Shown here piece after piece: positions 1 to 5,516 of a DNA stretch of 10,082 nt. The stretch covers positions 1-10,082 of the forward strand of contig JAEEXJ010000105.1 in assembly GCA_016291475.1 (NCBI GenBank), given 5' to 3'. Source of the stretch: Lachnospiraceae bacterium. GTDB lineage: Bacteria > Bacillota_A > Clostridia > Lachnospirales > Lachnospiraceae. Position 1 is the stretch's first letter; the number at the start of each line of letters is the position of its first letter. A model generated the notes under the pieces. That model saw only the letters and a program-made list of their open reading frames with translations. It was not told where the DNA came from and made no database searches. A program made the translations under genes and the position numbers.

Positions 1-1148
1 CCCTCTACTCTTGCGAACATCTCTGCAGCCTCGAATACGGAAGTCTGCTCTACGCTGGTCGCTTCCATGTATCCGTCATGATACAGCTGGGAAAGAGTTG
101 AGCTCATGCCGTGGAAACGAAGGCCGCCTGCGTGGTTTGCTGAAGGGATGAAGCTGCTTCCGAGAGTGTACATCTTGGCAAGAGGACAGATCATTCCGGT
201 ATCGCAGAAATCGTAAGCAAAAGTTCCTCTTGTGAAGCTGGGACAAGATGCAGGCTCGACTGCAATGATACGGTAGTCAGCTTCTCCGCGAAGTTTCTCG
301 CCCATGAAAGGAGCAATAAGTCCTCCGAGATTTGATCCTCCGCCTGCACATCCTATGATGATATCCGGCTTTATTCCATACTTATCGAGCGCGGTCTTTG
401 TCTCAAGACCGATAACTGACTGATGAAGAAGAACCTGATTAAGTACGCTTCCGAGAACGTATCTGTATCCGGGATTCTTGGTAGCAACTTCAACCGCTTC
501 TGAAATAGCGCATCCGAGACTTCCGGTAGTTCCCGGGAACTCGGCAAGGATCTTTCTTCCAACCTCTGTAGTCTCGGAAGGAGAGGGAACAACAGACGCT
601 CCGTAAGTACGCATTACTTCACGACGGAAAGGCTTCTGCTCATAAGAAACCTTAACCATATATACCTTACAATCCAGTCCGAAATATGAACAAGCCATAG
701 AAAGAGCGGTTCCCCACTGACCCGCACCGGTCTCCGTGGTTACACCCTTAAGCCCCTGCTTCTTGGCATAATATGCCTGAGCAATGGCGGAATTAAGCTT
801 GTGGCTTCCGCTGGTGTTGTTTCCCTCGAACTTATAATAGATCTTGGCGGGAGTTCCCAGCTTCTCCTCAAGGCAGTATGCTCTGACAAGAGGTGAAGGT
901 CTGAACATCTTATAAAAGTTTCTGATCTCTTCGGGAATCTCGATAAAAGGAGTGGTATCATCCAGTTCCTGTGCAACAAGCTCCTCACAGAATATGGGAG
1001 AAAGTTCCTCTGCGGTAAGAGGCTTTCCTGTTCCGGGATTAAGAAGAGGAGCGGGTTTGTTTTTCATGTCTGCTCTGAGGTTATACCATGCCTTGGGCAT
1101 ATCCTCTTCGGACAGATAGATCTTGTAGGGAATTGTCTTGTCAGCCAT
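1..1148 (-). CDS. trpB: TrpB2-type tryptophan synthase beta chain (3' end cut by window)
   Basis: PLP enzyme that should condense indole with serine to give tryptophan in the cytoplasm. The first 382 residues are visible. The PLP lysine lies in NNTSGSHKLNSA (K117), followed by ETGAGQWGTA (139-148) and the phosphate-binding GCAGGGSN (266-273). The long N-terminal extension (YKIYLSEEDMPKAWYNL) is typical of the stand-alone TrpB2 subgroup, usually about 450 aa and not encoded beside trpA, so roughly 70 residues are missing off the left edge. The start is set by GGAG six bases upstream of ATG 1148. A tryptophan T-box leader lies directly upstream, which independently supports a role in tryptophan supply. 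No trpA or other trp gene is visible here. Subgroup assignment is from memory of the family; the fold and chemistry are secure. Confidence 0.93.
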   Translation of the reverse strand, partial: MADKTIPYKIYLSEEDMPKAWYNLRADMKNKPAPLLNPGTGKPLTAEELSPIFCEELVAQELDDTTPFIEIPEEIRNFYKMFRPSPLVRAYCLEEKLGTPAKIYYKFEGNNTSGSHKLNSAIAQAYYAKKQGLKGVTTETGAGQWGTALSMACSYFGLDCKVYMVKVSYEQKPFRREVMRTYGASVVPSPSETTEVGRKILAEFPGTTGSLGCAISEAVEVATKNPGYRYVLGSVLNQVLLHQSVIGLETKTALDKYGIKPDIIIGCAGGGSNLGGLIAPFMGEKLRGEADYRIIAVEPASCPSFTRGTFAYDFCDTGMICPLAKMYTLGSSFIPSANHAGGLRFHGMSSTLSQLYHDGYMEATSVEQTSVFEAAEMFARVE

Positions 1149-1199
1149 ATTTTTCTCCTTTCCTGGCTTGGAACCTGTCGGTTCCTTTTCGGGACAGGG

Positions 1200-1480
1200 A
1201 TAAAAAAATACCTGTCCCACAGTAATAGTTACTGCTGGGACAGGTAGAATGTTTACCTGCGGTGCCACCCGGCTTGGTGTGAACTCACACCCACTTAGCG
1301 CATACGACCATATGCCGAATTTGTTAACGGAGATTCACCTCCGTCTCTCATACTCCGCGTATCGCGTTTCTGATCGCCCTCAGAAGTCCATTCGGTTAAA
1401 ACACTTTTGCTCCGATCACACCATCCGAAGCTCTCTCTTAAAAGGAGGTCCTAACTTACTTACTCTTCCTCAACGGTTTA
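1200..1480 (-). promoter_or_regulatory. Tryptophan-specific T-box riboswitch leader
   Basis: The minus strand carries the T-box signature GGGTGGCACCGCAGG (1270-1256), the core of the antiterminator bulge that binds the uncharged tRNA 3' end. The segment CAGGTA just after it can pair with TACCTG at the foot of the terminator, giving the usual mutually exclusive antiterminator. Stem I elements are visible: AGTAAGTA near 1466-1459, the distal AGAGAG...GGTGTGA block near 1440-1417, and a specifier segment GAATGGAC in which TGG (1390-1388) is followed by a purine. UGG is the tryptophan codon, matching the downstream trpB. The bulge reads TGGC, whose C would pair with a G discriminator base, as expected for bacterial tRNA-Trp. 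Uncharged tRNA-Trp should permit read-through. The 5' boundary is estimated from the promoter. Confidence 0.93.
1201..1244 (-). terminator. Intrinsic terminator of the T-box leader
   Basis: On the minus strand CCTGTCCCA-G-CAGT, a seven-base loop, then ACTG-TGGGACAGG forms a 13-bp stem with one bulged G, followed by TATTTTTTTA. The 5' arm contains the bases used by the antiterminator, so this is the regulated terminator of the T-box. Confidence 0.93.
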
Positions 1481-1485
1481 TCTGA

Positions 1486-1514
1486 ATGTATCATAGTGAA
1501 AAATAAGATGTCAA
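1486..1514 (-). promoter_or_regulatory. Sigma-A promoter for the T-box/trpB transcript
   Basis: The -35 box TTGACA (1514-1509) is perfect. After a 17-base spacer comes TACATT (1491-1486), preceded by TG as an extended -10. The predicted transcript starts just before the T-box Stem I. It lies only 12 bp beyond the stop of the preceding membrane-protein gene. Confidence 0.7.
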
Positions 1515-1525
1515 GATGAGTTTTG

Positions 1526-2152
1526 CTATTCACCTTCTATAATTACAATTTCCTCCAAGTCCGGCCACACATCATACCAATCTATGCCATATGTTTCAGA
1601 GTCATTCATAAAACTTTCATTAGTCTCCAGTTTTCTAATTCCTTCCATAGATGATATCCATTGTATATAATATGGAGAACCCACACACAATCTATTATAT
1701 GTATGCAAACGATAGAAACCTTCATAATCTGGTTCTTCACAGGAAGCGTCAGAAGTATTATCCAATGTAAAAAGCCAAATCGGCTGATTCCCGGCTGCCA
1801 TGCCAATCAAAATTTCTGTATTTCCTTTTACAATATCAGCATTTTCTGTTATGGCATGTGATAATTTTCCAGTGTCATCCTCTGTCCAATTATCAACAAA
1901 AACAAATTCATACTGGGTTAAGTTATCACTAACTATTTTTCCTCGATATATGACTACGTCCCCTACTCTATTTATAATATTCTCGGAAAACTCATCATCC
2001 GTCTCTACCGGATCCATTTCATGCTGAATGAATCTTTCTATCTCTTCTTCTGTTTCTTTCTGATTTTCTTTATTTCGAATCAATAAGCAAATTATAGAGA
2101 TGACTAGTATAATTGTAATAAGAGAAATAAAAACAATTACAAATTTCTTCAC
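1526..2152 (-). CDS. Membrane-anchored protein of unknown function, 208 aa
   Basis: I do not recognise a family. The N-terminus (KKFVIVFISLITIILV..., about residues 3-26) is one hydrophobic helix preceded by two lysines and followed by RNKENQ, so the protein is probably anchored by a single helix or uncleaved signal with the rest outside the cell. Residues 30-50 are charged and acidic; the remainder is a soluble domain rich in Asp, Glu, Tyr and Trp without obvious catalytic motifs. The frame is open from ATG 2200, but the GTG at 2152 is the better start: GGGAG lies 11 bases upstream and the membrane segment then begins directly. Base composition is more AT-rich than the neighbours, which could reflect transfer. 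No terminator is visible before the trpB promoter downstream. Confidence 0.75.
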   Translation of the reverse strand: MKKFVIVFISLITIILVISIICLLIRNKENQKETEEEIERFIQHEMDPVETDDEFSENIINRVGDVVIYRGKIVSDNLTQYEFVFVDNWTEDDTGKLSHAITENADIVKGNTEILIGMAAGNQPIWLFTLDNTSDASCEEPDYEGFYRLHTYNRLCVGSPYYIQWISSMEGIRKLETNESFMNDSETYGIDWYDVWPDLEEIVIIEGE

Positions 2153-2238
2153 GTAAGATAATCTCCCTTTATAATTCGTAATATAACATATTCGTAACAC
2201 TAGTCCATTGGTTTGAAAAGCAGTTATAATCTACATAA

Positions 2239-2267
2239 TATATAAACGTATTCGTTTCCACTATCAA
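2239..2267 (-). promoter_or_regulatory. Promoter with internal palindrome, upstream of the membrane-anchored protein
   Basis: TTGATA (2267-2262), a 17-base spacer and TATATA (2244-2239) make a good sigma-A promoter about 85 bp before the GTG start at 2152. Inside the spacer lies the perfect inverted repeat AAACG-4-CGTTT (2244-2257), placed where a repressor would block polymerase. The operator reading is inference; the repeat is seen. Confidence 0.5.
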
Positions 2268-2281
2268 ATAGTAATCATAAT

Positions 2282-2625
2282 CTATTTAATTGTTATCGAT
2301 TTTGGATCTGCATCACTTATCCCATCTTCATCCGTATCAATCAAGACTGGACTGGTCCACGTCAAGTAATATTCCATGTAGTCCGACAGTCCATCCCCAT
2401 CTCTATCAGTCCCATCATCCGTGGTGTCCACACCATCGTCCCCATGATCATCATTCACGACTTCCATGGCGGAAGAATCATATATGGTGAGGGTGTCTCA
2501 TAAATGCTTGCATTCCACATATTTGGTATCTCACAGGTATATTTTAGATACATATACCAGTCACTTATAGTCTTACAACCAAGAAGGCGATAAACTGCCT
2601 ATTTAAAAAAAAGATTTTTTCTCAT
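2282..2625 (-). pseudogene. Broken remnant of a calcium-binding (TSP3-like) repeat gene
   Basis: An ATG at 2625 behind GGGAG opens a frame that stops after eight codons (MRKNLFFK, TAG 2601-2599). The same frame then continues open as AVYRLLGCKTISDWYMYLKY and on through a Trp/Tyr/Cys-rich stretch to about 2480. There the coding sense moves to another frame, running from about 2502 to the stop at 2282 and containing DRDGDGLSDYMEYYL and DTDEDGISDAD. Those are two copies of the D-x-D-x-D-G calcium-binding loop typical of thrombospondin type 3 repeats in surface proteins of Clostridia. At least one in-frame stop and one frameshift separate the pieces, and the repeat block ends abruptly in PKSITIK. 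A short intact gene starting at ATG 2467 cannot be excluded, but no ribosome binding site supports it. Confidence 0.5.
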
Positions 2626-2708
2626 ACACATACTCCCAAAGACAAAAACTGTACCCCAAAAGGTCACTGAATCAATAGTGACAAGAATATATTAATTTCA
2701 TATTCAGT

Positions 2709-2825
2709 TTAATCTGATGAGAATACTATTGGGATATGACCGGCATCCAAAAGAAGTCCTGTAATACAGGATAGAAAAACAGATTTAAGATTATCAGAAA
2801 AAATAGTCCCCATTGGTTTTATCAT
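2709..2825 (-). CDS. Possible 38-aa small protein, unknown
   Basis: ATG 2825 is preceded at good spacing by AAGGAG and starts a 38-codon frame (MIKPMGTIFSDNLKSVFLSC..., ending IPIVFSSD). The middle, about residues 15-28, is hydrophobic. I do not recognise a family. It may be a small membrane peptide, or one more decayed fragment, since it lies just upstream of a pseudogene. Its start codon sits in the 3' arm of a perfect hairpin (2815-2849). Support is limited to the ribosome binding site and open frame. Confidence 0.3.
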   Translation of the reverse strand: MIKPMGTIFSDNLKSVFLSCITGLLLDAGHIPIVFSSD

Positions 2826-2849
2826 AAATTATCTCCTTATGATAAAACC
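2815..2849 (-). repeat. Perfect 13-bp inverted repeat over a start codon
   Basis: GGTTTTATCATAA (2815-2827) is an exact inverted copy of TTATGATAAAACC (2837-2849), with a nine-base loop. On the minus strand the loop holds the ribosome binding site bases GGAG and the 3' arm holds the ATG of the 38-codon frame, so folding would hide that start codon. There is no tight U-run directly after the stem, so it is a poor terminator. Confidence 0.6.
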
Positions 2850-2923
2850 CCCTACCTCAATACGCCTCTTTAAGAATATCACTTTCAAAGTAATTTCTTC
2901 AATGACAGAATATTTAAGAATAT

Positions 2924-2962
2924 ATTAAAATGAGTCAGTAGGAACCGTCCCTACTGACTCAT
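2924..2962 (-). terminator. Strong intrinsic terminator after the 371-aa lipoprotein gene
   Basis: ATGAGTCAGTAGG (2930-2942) and CCTACTGACTCAT (2950-2962) form a perfect 13-bp stem with a seven-base loop, followed on the minus strand by TTTTAATAT. It begins four bases after the TAA of the lipoprotein gene and ends its transcript. Confidence 0.85.
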
Positions 2963-2966
2963 AGTC

Positions 2967-4082
2967 TTAGTATCTGTATTCAAATGGCGTTCCATCCGGG
3001 AATTCATGACAATAAACTATATTGTTCTCAGTGTCCAGACTGTCAAAGGCACACGGCCACAGTTCAGAGTATTTATCATCATCAGCGGAAAAATCCGTCT
3101 CATTATAACTGTAGTCATAATCATAAAACAGGAATGCACCTATCTGATAGGGATGAAGCCCTTCCTCAGCCCTGTATTCCGATGTCGTCAGAAAATCCCA
3201 AAGAAACAGATCTTCACCCTCATCTCTCAATGCCCATGTAGGATCGCAGTGATATCCCTGTCCGTCTAAAATGACGTATGTCCAGGAATGACCATCCTCC
3301 GATGAGTCAGTCGTTAATGCATCCACTCCGCACTGAAGAAGAAGATATGCGTATATTGAAGCGATTTCATTGCATATTCCACACTTTTTGGAAAACGCGC
3401 TGTAGACGCCTCCCTCATCAAGATCAATTCTGCCTGTTTCATATTTTTCATAATCGTACGTAAAATTATCTGCGATGTAAGTATACAGAGAGAGACACTT
3501 CTCAAAATCGGAATAATCGGTTTTGACACATTCATGAAGAATAGCCGTTATCTCCTCCTCAAATTTTAAACGTTTTTTATCAAACTCTTCTTTGGGTATG
3601 GCATAATATATATAACCCCTGCCATTTTCATAGAACAGTCCATCTCCATAGTAGGGACTGATGTTCACACAGGCAACAGGATATAGATTATTTAATGTAT
3701 AAGGATCAATAACCTGCCAATATGTCTCCTCATCGGGACACTCAAAAGAATCTTCTCCGGCGCGAATCGCATCTAGCATATTATAGAAAGCCTGCCAGAA
3801 TTTCTCATCACGGATCTCCGAAAGTTTTTCGGAATATACATAAGGGGTAAAAGAATAGTACTCGGATACAGAGTCTGTTTCTTCCGTCTCTGTGATATCA
3901 GACTCATCAATCTTGGATGTATCATCGCCTGTATCATCCTCATCCTCTTCAATTTCCTCAGATACTATTCGATCAATTGCGTGATTATCTTCTTCGGGAT
4001 ATCCTGTACCTCCTTTTGTCGCACAACCGGAAATCATGATCGCCGCTGCCAGAACCGCAGCTAAAGACTTGTAGAACTTCAT
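2967..4082 (-). CDS. Transglutaminase-like lipoprotein, 371 aa (paralogue A)
   Basis: Secreted lipoprotein with a transglutaminase/protease-like (papain-fold) domain. Signal peptide MKFYKSLAAVLAAAIM ends in the lipobox ISGC, so Cys20 should carry the lipid and anchor the protein to the outer face of the membrane. Residues 21-75 form an acidic, low-complexity linker. A helical region (80-200) precedes the catalytic core: Cys237 in KKCGIC, His265 in GHSW, Asp280 in HCDPTW, the triad in the family's usual order and spacing. The core Cys-His-Asp arrangement fits either a crosslinking/amidase or a peptidase-type activity; the substrate is unknown. The tail (about 310-371) is specific to this pair. 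The frame is open to 4124, but ATG 4082, with AAGGA upstream, gives a clean signal peptide and matches paralogue B. A terminator follows immediately. Confidence 0.9.
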   Translation of the reverse strand: MKFYKSLAAVLAAAIMISGCATKGGTGYPEEDNHAIDRIVSEEIEEDEDDTGDDTSKIDESDITETEETDSVSEYYSFTPYVYSEKLSEIRDEKFWQAFYNMLDAIRAGEDSFECPDEETYWQVIDPYTLNNLYPVACVNISPYYGDGLFYENGRGYIYYAIPKEEFDKKRLKFEEEITAILHECVKTDYSDFEKCLSLYTYIADNFTYDYEKYETGRIDLDEGGVYSAFSKKCGICNEIASIYAYLLLQCGVDALTTDSSEDGHSWTYVILDGQGYHCDPTWALRDEGEDLFLWDFLTTSEYRAEEGLHPYQIGAFLFYDYDYSYNETDFSADDDKYSELWPCAFDSLDTENNIVYCHEFPDGTPFEYRY

Positions 4083-4118
4083 CAATAAAACCATCCTTTT
4101 TTCATAATATGTACCCCT

Positions 4119-4160
4119 GTGCACCGATGCATAATATCACCGGTGCACTTTTATATACAA
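4119..4160 (-). promoter_or_regulatory. Candidate promoter overlapped by an inverted repeat, before paralogue A
   Basis: TTGTAT (4160-4155), an 18-base spacer and TATTAT (4136-4131), preceded by TG, form a plausible extended -10 promoter. The -10 sits in the loop of an 11-bp inverted repeat (arms 4119-4129 and 4138-4148, GTGCACCG on each side). One position pairs only as G.U on the minus strand. No U-run follows on that strand, so it does not look like a terminator for the fusion gene upstream. The layout TTGTA...TGATAYYATGC recurs before paralogue B. Promoter and operator roles are inference. Confidence 0.4.
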
Positions 4161-4199
4161 CAAATATTTCTTTAAGGTTTTATTGAGATTGAGGTTTTC

Positions 4200-5252
4200 T
4201 CATTTATTCAAAACATAGTCTATAAGTGTCATTTTATCATTCACCGGCTTTTCCTCACCTACTCTTACAAATCCGCATTTCTCATACAGATGACAATTAG
4301 CAGGCTCCTGAAGGATAGTTTCCAGCTTCCAAGTTTTTACATCCGGCAAAAGTTCAAATGCTTTTTGGATCGCTACATACCCTATTCCGCGGTTCTGATA
4401 TTCCGGAAGAACGAAGAGCGGACTGATAAAAGAAACCTCATGCTCATCGGGATCATTATGACCTATATTGATAACTCCGACTCTTGCTCCATCCAACAGG
4501 ATAAAATAGTACTTTCTGTTTGCGACGGTAAATCTTCTTCTGATCCTCTCGGTCGGTTCAATCGCAGGAGACCCTTCATCATGATATTTCTCATAAAGAG
4601 GCATAAAACTCTTTACCTGCATTTCATGAAGAATATCTATCTCGTGCTCTTTAACTTCATCCAGTTTGATCCTGTTCACCATATCCGCATTTCCTTTATC
4701 CTTAAGATTAAATCTTTCCTTTATCATTCGTGCTACTACATCCGGTTCGAGATTTGTATTATCTATCTTGATATAATTAGCAAAAGGGATCTCTCCGTCA
4801 TTGCTGACAATTCGGTATTTTGTCTCTTCCCTGAGCATTCTTCCCTCAGATGCAACGATATCTCTCTTGGATGCTTTATTCTTAAGCCTGTTTTCTGATT
4901 TGTTTCTTTCAAGTCTGACCGCTCTGTCTGCAACCAGTTCTACATAATATACCGTTCCTCCGGTAGCTTCGAATTTATCCGTAACGGATTTAACATAATC
5001 CCAATCTTCCTTCATGTCGAAAGCCCACATATAGGTAAAGATCATTCCCTGATAATTCGTTTTCAAAAATTCTTCGAAAACCACTTCACGAAGTCTGCTG
5101 ACAGCATCTCCTTCAAATTTGCCGAAGATCTCAAGCACGGGTTCGATCATCATATGATTGTGAAAGAGCCTGAAGTCAGTGATCTTCATAAGTTCCTGAC
5201 CGACTGTCATCTTTCCGACCGCACCGCTTCCTATTATCAGTATCAGATCCAT
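4200..5252 (-). CDS. Fusion of a P-loop kinase-like domain and a GNAT acetyltransferase, 350 aa
   Basis: Two domains in one chain. Residues 1-185 form a small P-loop NTPase resembling the shikimate/nucleoside-kinase-like AAA-family proteins: Walker A GSGAVGKM (8-15), then FHNHMMIEP (30-38), and a basic lid region RLERNKSENRLKNKASKR (113-130). Residues 192-350 are a GNAT N-acetyltransferase: FISPLFVLPEYQNRGIGY (275-292) carries the acetyl-CoA pyrophosphate loop, and CHLYEKCGF (320-328) is the typical final motif. So it probably phosphorylates one small molecule and acetylates something, possibly the same ligand; neither substrate can be named. The start is ATG 5252, seven bases after AAGGAGG; the in-frame ATG at 5258 lies too close to that site. 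The terminator of a 32-codon upstream frame abuts its ribosome binding site, suggesting attenuation or independent units. Confidence 0.88.
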   Translation of the reverse strand: MDLILIIGSGAVGKMTVGQELMKITDFRLFHNHMMIEPVLEIFGKFEGDAVSRLREVVFEEFLKTNYQGMIFTYMWAFDMKEDWDYVKSVTDKFEATGGTVYYVELVADRAVRLERNKSENRLKNKASKRDIVASEGRMLREETKYRIVSNDGEIPFANYIKIDNTNLEPDVVARMIKERFNLKDKGNADMVNRIKLDEVKEHEIDILHEMQVKSFMPLYEKYHDEGSPAIEPTERIRRRFTVANRKYYFILLDGARVGVINIGHNDPDEHEVSFISPLFVLPEYQNRGIGYVAIQKAFELLPDVKTWKLETILQEPANCHLYEKCGFVRVGEEKPVNDKMTLIDYVLNK

Positions 5253-5264
5253 AAACATACCTCC

Positions 5265-5304
5265 TTAATAAAATAACCGCCCATCCTGCAGGATAAGCGG
5301 TTAT
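5265..5304 (-). terminator. Intrinsic terminator/attenuator before the kinase-GNAT gene
   Basis: On the minus strand ATAACCGC-TT-ATCC, loop TGCA, GGAT-GG-GCGGTTAT pairs completely if the two central T-G positions are G.U wobbles; on the plus strand these would be A/C mismatches, so the structure is built for minus-strand RNA. TTTATT follows, then directly the AAGGAGG of the kinase-GNAT gene. It sits 31 bp after the stop of the 32-codon frame. Confidence 0.75.
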
Positions 5305-5334
5305 CATCTACATCTTGATATTGGAAAACTGCTC

Positions 5335-5433
5335 TTATCTGCTACCCGGATATTTACATACACCATTAAGACCATATACAGCGTACATGGAAATAATAGA
5401 AATGTATGAATATCTCATAGCGTTATTATTCAA
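5335..5433 (-). CDS. Putative 32-aa peptide or leader peptide
   Basis: TTG 5433 lies eight bases after GGAG (AAGGAG) and opens 32 codons to TAA at 5335. The product starts MNNNAMRYSYISIISMYAVY and ends GLNGVCKYPGSR: an aromatic and aliphatic centre, a single Cys26, and a basic C-terminus. An ATG at codon 6 (5418) is an alternative start with poorer spacing. Its own near-consensus promoter lies upstream and an intrinsic terminator follows, so it is a self-contained transcription unit. It may be a secreted or modified signalling peptide, a small membrane-active peptide, or a leader peptide whose translation controls read-through into the kinase-GNAT gene. No modification enzyme or exporter is adjacent. 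I do not recognise the family. Confidence 0.55.
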   Translation of the reverse strand: MNNNAMRYSYISIISMYAVYGLNGVCKYPGSR

Positions 5434-5461
5434 GAGTGTATCTCCTTAAAATATTATGGTG

Positions 5462-5490
5462 ATTTTATATCCGAGCTGAAAATATGTCAA
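5462..5490 (-). promoter_or_regulatory. Near-consensus sigma-A promoter for the 32-codon frame
   Basis: TTGACA (5490-5485), exactly 17 bases, then TAAAAT (5467-5462): a perfect -35 and a five-of-six -10. It is one of the two strongest promoters in the window and starts 26 bp after the stop of the upstream lipoprotein gene. The first gene downstream is the 32-aa frame, about 25 bp from the predicted start site. Confidence 0.8.
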
Positions 5491-5516
5491 TAGTTTATTA
5501 ATATACCTGTTGCGTT

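Noticed and set aside
371..988. Two minus-strand open frames of 73 and 82 codons
   Set aside because: Both are out-of-frame shadows inside trpB, whose own frame carries all PLP-enzyme motifs.
1249..1485. Plus-strand open frame of 78 codons
   Set aside because: It lies entirely on the complement of the T-box leader; the RNA structure explains the conservation and lack of stops.
2640..2700. Possible insertion-sequence end near the short repeat GTCACT...AGTGAC
   Set aside because: Only six bases per arm, no transposase and no target-site duplication visible.
2815..2849. Perfect hairpin read as an intrinsic terminator
   Set aside because: The U-rich stretch on the minus strand begins only about 14 bases beyond the stem and none follows on the plus strand; an element over the ribosome binding site fits better.
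2980..3535. Several short open frames inside the paralogue A gene on both strands
   Set aside because: Overlap the lipoprotein coding sequence, carry no motifs and have no start signals.
4119..4154. Hairpin before paralogue A read as a terminator for a plus-strand gene (TTTT follows on plus)
   Set aside because: No plus-strand gene exists nearby, and the mismatched stem position pairs only as G.U on the minus strand.
4290..4898. Plus-strand open frame of 202 codons
   Set aside because: Antisense shadow of the kinase-GNAT gene; no ribosome binding site and a composition typical of a reversed coding strand.
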